This document shows positions 55,458 through 64,000 of a stretch of DNA of 64,000 bases, in pieces; positions within the stretch are counted from its first letter, which is position 1, and every line of letters begins with the position of its first letter. Origin of the DNA: Nocardioides mesophilus (GTDB taxonomy: Bacteria > Actinomycetota > Actinomycetes > Propionibacteriales > Nocardioidaceae). Made by a program: the position numbers and the translations under genes. The stretch covers positions 524,501 to 588,500 of the forward strand of contig NZ_CP060713.1 of assembly GCF_014395785.1 (NCBI RefSeq). Direction: 5' to 3'. The notes beneath the pieces are model-generated. The model did no database searches. It was not told where the DNA came from and worked only from the letters and a program-made list of their open reading frames with translations.

Positions 55458-55928
55458 TCAGCGGGCCCGTCGGACCATCAGGCTCGTCGCCGGCTCGAAG
55501 CCGTGCCGGGCGTAGAACGGCACCGACCGCTCGCTCGGGCTCAGCACCAGCCGGGCGTAGCGCTCCCGGTCCGCGTGCGCGGTGCAGGCACCGAGCAGCA
55601 GCGCGCCGATGCCGGCGTCGCGGTGCCCGTCGGCGACGTAGGCGTTGGCGACGTAGCCCCACCGTCCGGGCCGGCCGGTGCGCGCGTCGTCCGGCTTGGG
55701 CATCCGCGTGAACACCAGCATGTTGAGCATCCCCACCGCCTCGCCGCCGGCGTGGGCCAGCCAGGTCAGCCGCTGCTCGTGCTCGCGCTCGAACCAGGCG
55801 TGGAAGACCTCCGCGAAGCCGCCGTCCTCGATCGGGGCGCCCGCCTGCTCCTCGGCCCACCGGTGCCGCAGCCCGGCGATGACGGCCTCGTCCCCGCGCT
55901 CGGCGAGCCGCACGGTCACGCCCGGCAT
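55458..55928 (-). CDS. GNAT-family N-acetyltransferase
   Basis: 156 aa. VTVRLAERGDEAVIAGLRHR, VAHAGGEAVGMLN-type core, VANAYVADGHRDAGIGALLL with the acetyl-CoA Q/R-x-x-G-x-G/A loop, RLVLSPSERSVPFYARHGFE. Acceptor unknown. The ATG at 55928 shares one base with the TIGR03960 gene's TGA (TGATG), so it is the last gene of that transcript. Confidence 0.87.
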   Translation of the reverse strand: MPGVTVRLAERGDEAVIAGLRHRWAEEQAGAPIEDGGFAEVFHAWFEREHEQRLTWLAHAGGEAVGMLNMLVFTRMPKPDDARTGRPGRWGYVANAYVADGHRDAGIGALLLGACTAHADRERYARLVLSPSERSVPFYARHGFEPATSLMVRRAR

Positions 55929-57958
55929 CAGACCACCGCGAGCGGCAGCAGCTTCTGGCCGGTGGGACCGATCTGGATCTCGGTGTCCATCTGCGGGCAC
56001 ACGCCGCAGTCGTAGCACGGCGTCCACCGGCAGTCCTCGACCTCGGGGCTGTCGGCGTCCGGGTCGGCGGCCAGCAGGGCGTCCTGCCAGTCCTCCCACA
56101 GCCAGTCCTTGTCCAGGCCGGAGTCGAGGTGGTCCCAGGGCAGCACCTCGGCGTGCTCGCGCTCCCGGACGGTGTACCAGTCGAGGTCGACCGGCGTGCC
56201 GGCCAGCCCGGCCTCGACCGCGGCGACCCAGCGATCGTAGGAGAAGTGCTCGCTCCAGCCGTCGAACCGGCCACCGTCGCGCCAGGCCGCCTCGATGACC
56301 CGGCCGATCCGCCGGTCGCCCCGCGAGAGCAGTCCCTCGATGATCCCGGGACGGCCGTCGTGGTAGCGGAAGCCGATGGCACGGCCGTACCGCTTGTCGG
56401 TGCGCACGTCGTCGCGCAGCTTCTTCAGGCGCGCGTCCGTGGTCTCCCAGTCGAGCTGGGCGGCCCACTGGAAGGGGGTGTGCGGCTTCGGCACGAAGCC
56501 GCCGATGGAGACGGTGCAGCGGATGTCGTTGTGGCCGGAGACCTCGCGGCCCTTGGCGATCACCTTCTTCGCCAGGTCGGCGATCTCCAGGACGTCCTCG
56601 TCGGTCTCGGTGGGCAGGCCGCACATGAAGTACAGCTTCACCTGGCGCCAGCCGTGGGAGTACGCCGCCGCGACCGTGCGGATCAGGTCCTCCTCGCTGA
56701 CCATCTTGTTGATCACCTTGCGCATCCGCTCCGACCCGCCCTCGGGGGCGAAGGTGAGCCCGGAGCGGCGGCCGTTGCGGGAGAACTCGTTGGCCAGGGT
56801 GATGTTGAACGCGTCGACCCGCGTGGAGGGCAGCGACAGCGACACGTTGGTGCCTTCGTAGCGGTCTGCCAGGCCCTTGGCGACCTCACCGATCTCGGTG
56901 TGGTCGGCGCTGGAGAGCGAGAGCAGCCCGACCTCCTCGAAGCCGGACTTGCGGATGCCGTTCTCGACCATGTCGCCGATCGTGGTGATCGAGCGCTCCC
57001 GCACCGGCCGGGTGATCATGCCGGCCTGGCAGAACCGGCAGCCGCGCGTGCAGCCGCGGAAGATCTCCACCGAGAAGCGCTCGTGCACGGTCTCGGCGAG
57101 CGGCACCAGCGGCTGCTTGGGGTAGGGCCACGCGTCGAGGTCCATCAGGGTGTGCTTGTGCACCCGCCACGGGACCCCGGTGGTGTTCGGCGCGACCCGC
57201 TTGATCCGGCCGTCCGGGTGGTAGTCCACGTCGTAGAACCGCGGTACGTAGACGGACCCGGAGACCGCGAGGCGGTAGAGCAGCTCGTCGCGGGGGGTGC
57301 GCCCGGTGTCGAAGGAGCCGCCCCGGGCGGCCAGCTCCTGCTTCCACTCGCGGACCACCTCGGAGATCTTCAGCACGATCTCCTCGCCGTCGCCGAGCAC
57401 TGCGGCGTCGATGAAGTCCGAGACCGGCTCGGGGTTGAACGCGGCGTGGCCGCCGGCGACGACGATCGGGTCGAGCTCGGTGCGGTCCGCGGCGTGCAGC
57501 GGGATCCCGGCCAGGTCCAGCGCGGTGAGCAGGTTCGTGTAGCCCAGCTCGGTGGCGAAGGAGACCCCGAACAGGTCGAAGGCGCGCACCGGCCGGTGGT
57601 TGTCCACGGTGAACTGCGGGATCGGGCCGAGCGCGTCGCCGGCCCGCATCGCCTTCTCCATGTCCGGCCACACCGAGTAGGTGCGCTCGGCGACGATCCA
57701 GTCGCGCTCGTTGAGCACCTCGTAGAGGATCTGGACGCCCTGGTTGGGCAGCCCGACCTCGTAGGCGTCGGGGTACATCAGCGTCCAGCGGACGGTGCTG
57801 TCGTCGTCGCCCCAGGGCTTCGGCGTGGAGTTCAGCTCGCCGCCGACGTACTGGATCGGCTTCTGGACCGTGGGCAGCAGCGGCTCGAGCCGCGGGAACA
57901 CCGAGTCGGCGTTCACGGCTTGCGAGCTGGTGGTCGGGGCGGATCCGGTCGGGGGCAC
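55928..57958 (-). CDS. TIGR03960-family B12-binding radical SAM protein
   Basis: 676 aa. N-terminal LEPLLPTVQKPIQYVGGELN-type segment, B12-like domain with FDLFGVSFATELGYTNLL, and the radical SAM cluster in IFRGCTRGCRFCQAGMIT (CxxxCxxC) near 305. The C-terminus has CRWTPCYDCGVCPQMDTEIQ, probably a second iron-sulfur cluster. Reaction unknown. Usually adjacent to the DUF2344 protein, with which it may work. GTG 57958 has GAGG seven bases upstream; a GTG at 57916 is possible. Confidence 0.9.
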   Translation of the reverse strand: MPPTGSAPTTSSQAVNADSVFPRLEPLLPTVQKPIQYVGGELNSTPKPWGDDDSTVRWTLMYPDAYEVGLPNQGVQILYEVLNERDWIVAERTYSVWPDMEKAMRAGDALGPIPQFTVDNHRPVRAFDLFGVSFATELGYTNLLTALDLAGIPLHAADRTELDPIVVAGGHAAFNPEPVSDFIDAAVLGDGEEIVLKISEVVREWKQELAARGGSFDTGRTPRDELLYRLAVSGSVYVPRFYDVDYHPDGRIKRVAPNTTGVPWRVHKHTLMDLDAWPYPKQPLVPLAETVHERFSVEIFRGCTRGCRFCQAGMITRPVRERSITTIGDMVENGIRKSGFEEVGLLSLSSADHTEIGEVAKGLADRYEGTNVSLSLPSTRVDAFNITLANEFSRNGRRSGLTFAPEGGSERMRKVINKMVSEEDLIRTVAAAYSHGWRQVKLYFMCGLPTETDEDVLEIADLAKKVIAKGREVSGHNDIRCTVSIGGFVPKPHTPFQWAAQLDWETTDARLKKLRDDVRTDKRYGRAIGFRYHDGRPGIIEGLLSRGDRRIGRVIEAAWRDGGRFDGWSEHFSYDRWVAAVEAGLAGTPVDLDWYTVREREHAEVLPWDHLDSGLDKDWLWEDWQDALLAADPDADSPEVEDCRWTPCYDCGVCPQMDTEIQIGPTGQKLLPLAVV

Positions 57959-58041
57959 GTCTCTACCTCGCTGTACGGCGGTGGGGGCAGTCCCCAAGAG
58001 TACGGCGTCGGCCCGCACGCCCTCCACCAGCGGGCCGCCGG

Positions 58042-59256
58042 TCAGTAGCGGGAGCGGACCAGCCGCGACCGGGCCATCCCGATCCCGGTCGAGGAGCTGC
58101 GCAGATGGATGTTCTGCAGCAGCCCCACGGCCATCAGCCCTGCGAACATCGACGAGCCGCCGTAGGAGACCATCGGCAGCGGCACCCCGGTGACCGGCAT
58201 GATGCCCAGGCACATGCCGATGTTCTGGAAGGCCTGGAAACCGAACCAGCAGGCGATGCCGGCCGCGGCGAGCCGCCCGAACAGGTCGTCGGTGCGCGAG
58301 GAGATGGTGAGCGCCCGCCAGATCACCACGCCCAGCAGCAGGATCAGCAGGCTCGCCCCGGCCAGCCCGAGCTCCTCCCCCGCCACGGTGAAGATGAAGT
58401 CGGTGTGCTGCTCGGGCACGAACCCGGAGCGGGTCTGGGAGCCGTCGAAGAGCCCCTGGCCGAAGACGCCGCCGTTGCCGATCGCGATCCTGGCCTGGGT
58501 GGTGTTGTAGCCGGCGCCACGGGGGTCCAGGGTCGGGTCGGTGAACGCCAGGAACCGGTCGAGCTGGTAGTCCTCGAGCACCCCGACCTGGACCGCGACC
58601 AGAGCGGCGACCACGCCGCTGCCGGCCAGACCGGCGAGCCAGCCGCGGTGCACGCCCGAGACCGCGATCACCCCGAAGACGGTGGCCGAGAGCACCAGCA
58701 TCGTGCCGAGGTCCGGCTGCAGCAGGATCAGCGCCGCCGGGACGCCGGCGATGGCGAGCATGCCGACGACGTAGCGGCCCCCCACCTCGCGGGTCCGCAG
58801 CGAGCCCTCGACCCGCTCGGCCACCAGCAGCGCCATCCCGATGACCACGGCCAGCTTCGCGAACTCGGCCGGCTGGATGGAGAGCCCGCCGAGCTGGATC
58901 CAGGAGCGCGAGCCGTTGATCGTGCTGCCCATCACCAGGACCAGCACCAGGCCGATCACCGAGGCGACGTAGACCAGCGGCGCCAGGATCCGCACCCACC
59001 GGTGGTCGGTGGCGGCGACCATCACGGCGAGCACCACCCCGATGGCGATGTTGACGAGCTGCTTCTTCAGGTACGCCTCCGGGTCGCCCCCGGTGAGCGA
59101 CTCGCGGTGCGAGGTGGCCGACCAGACGAGCAACGAGCCGAGGACCAGCAGTCCGGCCACGGCCAGCACGAGGATCCAGTCCAGGTGCACGCCCCGGACC
59201 CGGGTCGTGGTCTCCAGCCGCGCCGGGCGCGGCCGGGTGGACGTGGTGAGGCTCAT
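58042..59256 (-). CDS. rodA: Peptidoglycan glycosyltransferase RodA (SEDS)
   Basis: 404 aa, ten-span SEDS polymerase that elongates the lateral wall with PBP2. Motifs: NGSRSWIQLGGLSIQPAEFA, KLAVVIGMALL, GVPAALILLQPDLGTMLVLS, AGYNTTQARIAIGNGGVFGQ, then GFVPEQHTDFIFTVAGEELG. Catalytic Asp lies in the loop before EQHTDF-type sequence. The ATG at 59256 overlaps the mrdA stop as ATGA. Confidence 0.94.
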   Translation of the reverse strand: MSLTTSTRPRPARLETTTRVRGVHLDWILVLAVAGLLVLGSLLVWSATSHRESLTGGDPEAYLKKQLVNIAIGVVLAVMVAATDHRWVRILAPLVYVASVIGLVLVLVMGSTINGSRSWIQLGGLSIQPAEFAKLAVVIGMALLVAERVEGSLRTREVGGRYVVGMLAIAGVPAALILLQPDLGTMLVLSATVFGVIAVSGVHRGWLAGLAGSGVVAALVAVQVGVLEDYQLDRFLAFTDPTLDPRGAGYNTTQARIAIGNGGVFGQGLFDGSQTRSGFVPEQHTDFIFTVAGEELGLAGASLLILLLGVVIWRALTISSRTDDLFGRLAAAGIACWFGFQAFQNIGMCLGIMPVTGVPLPMVSYGGSSMFAGLMAVGLLQNIHLRSSSTGIGMARSRLVRSRY

Positions 59257-61412
59257 CGGCGGTTCCTCCGGTTGCGCTGCGCGGGAGCGTCCTCGACGGT
59301 GCGGGGCGGCAGGATCTCACCGGTGCGGCTGAAGGTCGGCAGGCCGGCCGGCGGGTCGGCGCCGGGGATCGCGCCCTTGCGCCGGTTCACCTTCATCCCG
59401 TCGATGCCGTAGAGCGACTCCCAGATCCTGCGGACCGAGGGCCCGGAGGTGCCGGAGCCGGTGCCGCCCTGCGAGACCATCATCACGACGACGTACTGCT
59501 TGTCGTAGGAGGAGACCCACGAGGTGCTCTGCTTGCCGTAGACCTCGGCCGAGCCGGTCTTGGAGCGGATCTTGACCTGGTCGAGCGGGAAGTCGATCAG
59601 CCGCCAGGCCATCGTGCCGGTGCGGGAGGTGCCCTGCAGCGCGGTGTCGATGTAGCGCAGGTCGTCCGCGCTGACCTTGACCCGGGACGCCCGCTTCGGC
59701 GGGATCCGCTTGACCACCCGGCCCTGCGGGTCGACGACGGCCTTGGCCACCCGCGGCTCCCAGAGCGTGCCGCCGTTGGACAGTGCGGCGTAGGCCCGGG
59801 CCAGCTGCAGCGGCGTCACGATCGTGTCGCCCTGCCCGATCGCGAAGTTGACCGCGTCGCCGGCCCGGTAGGCGTAGCCGTCGACGCAGAACTCGCGGGC
59901 GAAGCGGTGCAGGAAGTCGTCGCCGGGCTTCTTGCCGAGCCGGCAGTAGTAGTCCTTGTTCGCCTTCCAGTAGGCGAGCTTCCACTGGCGGTCCGCGATC
60001 CGGCCGGACGCCTCGCCCGGCAGGTCGATCCCGGTCTCGGAGCCGAAGCCGAACATCTGCGCGGTGCGCACCAGCGGGTCGCGGGCGTGCACGTCGCTCT
60101 CGTCGCTGCCGAAGCGCTGCCAGAAGCTGTAGCCGACCCGGTAGAAGAAGGTGTTGCAGGAGACCTGCAGCGCCTTGTCGAAGCCGATCATGCCGTAGGC
60201 CCCGGACTCGTAGTTCTTGAAGTCGCGGTTGCCGACCCGGAACGAGGAGGAGCAGTTGAGCCGGGTGTCCTGGCCGAAGCCGTTGGAGAGCGCGCCCGCG
60301 GTCATGATCGGCTTCCAGGTGGAGCCGGGGGCGAACTGTCCCTGGGTGGCCCGGAAGAGCAGCGGGGTGCCGGCCTGGTCGGAGTAGAGCCGCGAGAGCG
60401 CCCGCGAGGTGATGCCGCCGACCCAGACACTGGGGTCGTAGGTCGGGAAGCCGGCCATCGCCACGATCCGACCGTTGGTGGCGTCCATGACGACGGCGGC
60501 GCCGGAGTCGGCGACGTAGTTGCGCCCGGTCACCGGGTCGAAGGTCTTGCGGGCGGTCGTGATCGTCTCGCGCAGCTCCTTCTCCACCACGGACTGCACC
60601 TTGGCGTCGATGGAGGTGACCAGGGTGTCGCCGGCCGCTCCGGCGGTCTCGCCGGTCGTGCCGAGGACGCGGCCCATCGAGTCCACCGCCACCCGCTCGT
60701 AGCCGGGGTAGCCGCGCAGGTAGCGGTCGTACTGCTTCTCCAGGCCGGCCCGCCCCACCACCGAGGCACCGTGCACCGAGGTGTCGTCAGCCTTCTCGGC
60801 GGCGTCGAGCTCGTCCTCGGTGATCGGGCTGAGGTAGCCGAGCAGGTGCGCGGCGTTGATGCCGTAGGGCGAGGGGTAGGCACGGACGTTCTGCTCGTCG
60901 ACGAGCACCGAGGGGAAGTCCTCGCCCTGCTCCATGATCGCCACCGCGACCTTCTGCGGGACGTCCTTGGCGACCGGCACGGGTTGGTACGGCGAGCCGT
61001 TCCAGCACGTGCCGGAGACCGAGCCGGCCTCGCCGCACAGCAGCAGCCGGGCGGCGAGCTTGGCGGCCGGGACGTCGACGGACCGGGCGAGCCGGTGCAG
61101 CAGCTTGCGCTGCTCGCGCTCGGACATCTTGTGCAGCATGGTGCGGTCGACGGTGACCTCCCAGGCGGTCCGGCTGGCCACCAGCGGTCGACCCATGTCG
61201 TCGACGATCAGCCCGCGGGCGGGCTGCACCACGAGCTCGCGCACCGACTGCTCGGCGGCCTGCGCCTGGTAGGCCTCGCCGCCGAGGACCTGGAGGTACC
61301 AGCACCGCACGAACAGCGTGGCGAAGAGGGAGAGCACCAGCGCCTGCACGACCACCAGGCGCAGTCGGCCCCGGGTCGCGCTGCTGGCGCGGATCTTGCC
61401 GCCGGCGATCAT
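59253..61412 (-). CDS. mrdA: Penicillin-binding protein 2 (class B transpeptidase)
   Basis: 719 aa. One N-terminal membrane helix (about 19-40), dimerisation domain with ARGLIVDDMGRPL, and the transpeptidase domain: SxxK as GSTWKP (nucleophilic Ser near 370), SxN as VSCNTFFY near 420, KSG-type KTG as SKTGSAEVYG near 630. The length is longer than PBP3. Crosslinks wall peptides made by RodA. ATG at 61412 shares its A with the mreD TGA (TGATG). Confidence 0.94.
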   Translation of the reverse strand: MIAGGKIRASSATRGRLRLVVVQALVLSLFATLFVRCWYLQVLGGEAYQAQAAEQSVRELVVQPARGLIVDDMGRPLVASRTAWEVTVDRTMLHKMSEREQRKLLHRLARSVDVPAAKLAARLLLCGEAGSVSGTCWNGSPYQPVPVAKDVPQKVAVAIMEQGEDFPSVLVDEQNVRAYPSPYGINAAHLLGYLSPITEDELDAAEKADDTSVHGASVVGRAGLEKQYDRYLRGYPGYERVAVDSMGRVLGTTGETAGAAGDTLVTSIDAKVQSVVEKELRETITTARKTFDPVTGRNYVADSGAAVVMDATNGRIVAMAGFPTYDPSVWVGGITSRALSRLYSDQAGTPLLFRATQGQFAPGSTWKPIMTAGALSNGFGQDTRLNCSSSFRVGNRDFKNYESGAYGMIGFDKALQVSCNTFFYRVGYSFWQRFGSDESDVHARDPLVRTAQMFGFGSETGIDLPGEASGRIADRQWKLAYWKANKDYYCRLGKKPGDDFLHRFAREFCVDGYAYRAGDAVNFAIGQGDTIVTPLQLARAYAALSNGGTLWEPRVAKAVVDPQGRVVKRIPPKRASRVKVSADDLRYIDTALQGTSRTGTMAWRLIDFPLDQVKIRSKTGSAEVYGKQSTSWVSSYDKQYVVVMMVSQGGTGSGTSGPSVRRIWESLYGIDGMKVNRRKGAIPGADPPAGLPTFSRTGEILPPRTVEDAPAQRNRRNRR

Positions 61413-61924
61413 CAGTAGGCGACCTGGTGCGGCTGGAGGCGGCGGAAGAGCCGCATCGCGAGGGGCAGGACGAACGGCGTGAGCAGCACGTCGTAGAGCA
61501 CCGCCACCGGGATCACCCGCAGTGCCTCGGTGGCCGGCAGGGCCGGGTCGCCGAGCACCATGCCGCTGAGCGCGAAGATCGAGGTCCCCACGAACGACGA
61601 GGCCGCGACGACCAGCACGGCCGACATCGCCGAGGAGCCGGCGTCCTGCCGCACCCGCCCGGCGAGGTAGCCGACCACGACCAGCGCGAGTGCCCAGCGA
61701 CCGGCCACGTGGTCCGCCGGCGGCGCGAGGTCGATGGCGAGGCCGCTGGCGAAGCCGAGCACTGCGGCGAAGTCCGGTCCGCGCACCAGCGCGGCCGCGA
61801 CCACGACGAGCAGCGCGAGGTTGGGCACCACGCCGTCGTAGGAGACGGCGTCGAAGGCGGCGACCTGGAGCACCACGGCCGCGGTCAGCAGCAGGGTCAG
61901 CGCGAGCGCACGGAGCAGCGTCAT
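61412..61924 (-). CDS. mreD: Rod shape-determining membrane protein MreD
   Basis: 170 aa, five or six hydrophobic segments filling almost the whole protein; poorly conserved in sequence like all MreD. Recognised by its size, hydrophobicity, the PPADHVAGRWALALVVVGYL-type middle and its position between mreC and mrdA. The ATG at 61924 overlaps the mreC stop as ATGA. Bridges MreC and the Rod complex in the membrane. Confidence 0.9.
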   Translation of the reverse strand: MTLLRALALTLLLTAAVVLQVAAFDAVSYDGVVPNLALLVVVAAALVRGPDFAAVLGFASGLAIDLAPPADHVAGRWALALVVVGYLAGRVRQDAGSSAMSAVLVVAASSFVGTSIFALSGMVLGDPALPATEALRVIPVAVLYDVLLTPFVLPLAMRLFRRLQPHQVAY

Positions 61925-62787
61925 CGGCCCTCCCCCGTGCCCGTGGTCCGGCCCGCCTCGATCAGGCTCCGGTCGCTGGCGGTGCCCGGGTCGACGACCA
62001 CGCCGACCAGGTCGAGGGAGGTGAAGTCGACGAAGGGCCGGATCTCGGCCTCCCGGGAGAGCTGACGAGGGCTGCTGGTCACCGAGGCGACGGTGCCGAT
62101 CGGCACTCCGGCGACGTACGGCGCACCGTCGCGGCTGCCCCAGGTCACCAGCACGTCGCCGCGCTCCGGAGCCGCCGAGGTGTCCACCAGGTCGAGCTCG
62201 AGGCTGTCGTCGGAGACCCGGCCCAGTCCGCGGAGGAAGCCGATCTCCATGGTGCTGCCCAGCCGGCCGCCGACCACGGAGTCGGGGTCCACGACGAGCA
62301 GCACGGTGGCGGTGCTCCGGTCGGCCCGGAGCACCCGGCCGACCAGGCCGTCGTTGTTGAGCACGGTCATGTCCGGTCGCACGCCGGAGGAGGTGCCGGC
62401 GTCGATGGTGACGGTGCGGGAGAACGACTGCGCCGGTCCCATCGCGATCACCCGGGACGGCACCAGGCTGTAGCCGCTGTGCCGGGAGGTGGCCAGCAGC
62501 CCGTCGAGCTCGGCGGCCCGGTTGCGGGCCACGGTCGAGGTCGCGAGCTGCGAGCGCAACGCGTCGTTCTCCGCCTCCAGCCGGACCACGTCGGAGCGCA
62601 GGCCGCCGGTGGTGCGGAAGAACTCCGGGACCGCGGCCACCGGTCGGACCACCGCGGCGGTGACCTCCTCGATCGGGCCGAAGAAGTCGCCGACGGCCGA
62701 GCGCACCGGGTTGACCGGGGAGTCGGCGCCGCCGCGGGCGTCGAGCGTGATCACCGTCAGGCAGGCGAGCAGCAGCAGCACCAGCAC
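61921..62787 (-). CDS. mreC: Rod shape-determining protein MreC
   Basis: 288 aa from a GTG at 62787. An N-terminal hydrophobic stretch (VLVLLLLACLTVITL) anchors it, with a coiled-coil (FFRTTGGLRSDVVRLEAEND, then ALRSQLATS) and two beta domains (FSRTVTIDAGTSSGVRPDMT, VVGRVL-type and DVLVTWGSRDGAPYVAGVPI). The start is doubtful: GTG 62787 truncates the expected cytoplasmic tail. An ATG at 62825, 14 bp after the mreB stop, is in another frame that would join only if the CCCCC run at 62807-62813 had one more base. Binds PBP2 and MreB outside the membrane. Confidence 0.88.
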   Translation of the reverse strand: MLVLLLLACLTVITLDARGGADSPVNPVRSAVGDFFGPIEEVTAAVVRPVAAVPEFFRTTGGLRSDVVRLEAENDALRSQLATSTVARNRAAELDGLLATSRHSGYSLVPSRVIAMGPAQSFSRTVTIDAGTSSGVRPDMTVLNNDGLVGRVLRADRSTATVLLVVDPDSVVGGRLGSTMEIGFLRGLGRVSDDSLELDLVDTSAAPERGDVLVTWGSRDGAPYVAGVPIGTVASVTSSPRQLSREAEIRPFVDFTSLDLVGVVVDPGTASDRSLIEAGRTTGTGEGR

Positions 62788-62838
62788 GCCCCGGGAGGGC
62801 CGGTGGTGGGGGACGGCGCTCTCATCGGTGGACCCGCC

Positions 62839-63864
62839 TCATCGCCGCGGCTCCGAGACCAGCACCTGCTGGAGCGCCTCGAACTCCTCGACGCACTTGC
62901 CGGCGCCCATCGCCACGGAGTGCAGCGGGTCGTCGGCGATGTGCACGGGCATCCCGGTCTCGTGGCGGATCCGCTCGTCGAGGCCGCGCAGCAGCGCACC
63001 GCCGCCGGTCAGCACCAGGCCGCGGTCCATGATGTCGCCGGCCAGCTCGGGGGGCGTCTGGTCCAGGGTGCTGCGCACCGCGTCGACGATCGCGTGCAGC
63101 GGCTCCTCGAGGGCCATCCGCACCTCCGCGCTGGAGACCACGATGGTCTTCGGCAGCCCGGAGATCATGTCGCGGCCGCGGATCTCCGCCTCCGGCTCGC
63201 TGGGCAGCGGGAAGGCGGAGCCGAGCGTCATCTTGATCTCCTCGGCGGTGCGCTCCCCCAGCATGAGGGAGTACTCCTTCTTCATCCAGGCGATGATCGA
63301 CTGGTCGAGGGTGTCGCCGGCGGTGCGCACCGACATGCTGGTGACGATGCCGCCGAGGGAGATGACGGCCACCTCGGTCGTGCCGCCCCCGACGTCGACG
63401 ACCATGTTCCCGGTGGCCTCGTGGACCGGGAGCCCGGCGCCGATCGCGGCGGCCATCGGCTCCTCGATGATGTAGACCCGGCGGGCGCCGGCCTGGTAGC
63501 CGGCCTCCTTGACCGCGCGCTGCTCGACGGCGGTGATCCCGCTCGGGACGCAGATCACCAGCCGCGGCTTGGTGAAGTAGCGGCGGCGGTGCACCTGCTG
63601 GATGAAGTAGCGCAGCATCTGCTCGGTCGACTCGAAGTCGGCGATCACGCCGTCCTTGAGCGGTCGGATGGCGGTGATGCTGTCGGGGGTGCGGCCGATC
63701 ATCCGCTTCGCCTCGTGGCCGACCGCCAGGATCTCCCCCGAGGAGGAGTTGAGGGCGACCACGGACGGCTCGTCGAGCAGGACGCCCTTGCCGCGCACGT
63801 AGACCAGCGTGTTGGCGGTGCCGAGGTCAACGGCCATGTCCCGACCGATGATGCTGTTCGCCAT
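62839..63864 (-). CDS. mreB: Rod shape-determining protein MreB
   Basis: 341 aa actin-like ATPase that organises the elongasome. [20 protein letters not shown], the phosphate-1 loop; [20 protein letters not shown] (phosphate 2); [20 protein letters not shown] (adenosine). The ATG at 63864 is the normal N-terminus. First gene of mreB-mreC-mreD-mrdA-rodA; the window ends 136 bp upstream, in which no promoter is clearly visible. Confidence 0.97.
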   Translation of the reverse strand: MANSIIGRDMAVDLGTANTLVYVRGKGVLLDEPSVVALNSSSGEILAVGHEAKRMIGRTPDSITAIRPLKDGVIADFESTEQMLRYFIQQVHRRRYFTKPRLVICVPSGITAVEQRAVKEAGYQAGARRVYIIEEPMAAAIGAGLPVHEATGNMVVDVGGGTTEVAVISLGGIVTSMSVRTAGDTLDQSIIAWMKKEYSLMLGERTAEEIKMTLGSAFPLPSEPEAEIRGRDMISGLPKTIVVSSAEVRMALEEPLHAIVDAVRSTLDQTPPELAGDIMDRGLVLTGGGALLRGLDERIRHETGMPVHIADDPLHSVAMGAGKCVEEFEALQQVLVSEPRR

Positions 63865-64000
63865 GTCGCCTGCTGCCCCTCGTGGATCCGACCCGGAGTG
63901 GCGCGGCCACAACGCCCGCGCCGGGTGAGGAGCCCCAGCTGCCCCACCTTCACCAGAAGGCTAAGCGCGGCACGGCGGCCTCAGCGTGACGACACGCGGC

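Overview
High-GC actinobacterial chromosome, most likely a Nocardioides-type member of the Propionibacteriales. The evidence is the G/C-rich third codon positions, many GTG starts, GTGA/ATGA stop-start overlaps, an HrcA/CIRCE heat-shock module, DUF3097, DUF1707 and DUF4870 proteins, and a long lysine/alanine-rich RNase E/G. The genus is inferred from gene order and sequence feel, not from a search. No prophage, transposase or CRISPR array was seen.

Layout. (1) 0-10.1 kb: the 3' end of an F420/NADP oxidoreductase-like gene, then hrcA-dnaJ-rsmE on the minus strand under a CIRCE operator, an MBL-fold hydrolase, a PadR/DUF1707 pair, DUF3097 and DUF4870 proteins, hemW and an acyl-CoA ligase. (2) 10.2-17 kb: MOSC protein, LtaS-like sulfatase-fold membrane enzyme, an APH-fold kinase, a 32-bp tandem repeat array and a three-gene polar amino-acid ABC transporter. 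(3) 17-28.5 kb: lepA, a second APH-fold kinase, rpsT, holA, a Ser/Thr receptor kinase, comEC-comEA (DNA uptake), a DegV protein and an NAD(P)-binding protein. (4) 28.5-34 kb: leuS with an upstream leucine leader peptide and terminator, a MarR regulator, and an SSS-family symporter with a small membrane partner. (5) 34-40 kb: accessory plus-strand genes (galE-like epimerase and SDR, stress protein, rhodanese lipoprotein, aquaporin, formaldehyde-dehydrogenase-like enzyme, Cys/His mini-protein) ending at tRNA-Ala(GGC). (6) 40-64 kb: a largely conserved minus-strand block. Read in its direction of transcription it is mreB-mreC-mreD-mrdA-rodA, radical SAM protein, DUF2344 protein, rne/rng, rplU-rpmA-obg, proB, proA, nadD-rsfS-phosphatase and tRNA-Ala.

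How it works together. Region 6 joins cell elongation (Mre/Rod/PBP2), RNA decay, ribosome assembly (L21, L27, Obg, RsfS), proline synthesis and NAD synthesis. Regions 1 and 3 hold heat-shock control, translation (LepA, S20), replication (delta subunit) and natural transformation genes.

Most notable non-gene signals: a 77-bp structured element present twice (28507-28583 plus, 49369-49445 minus, about 78% identical without gaps, hairpin preserved, one copy with a UUCG tetraloop); a leuS leader peptide starting at the predicted transcription start and followed by a terminator; a family of TANNNT-N6/7-ATG/GTG leaderless starts; a 32-bp tandem array; and two genes (mreC and a winged-helix gene) whose start codons look abnormal.
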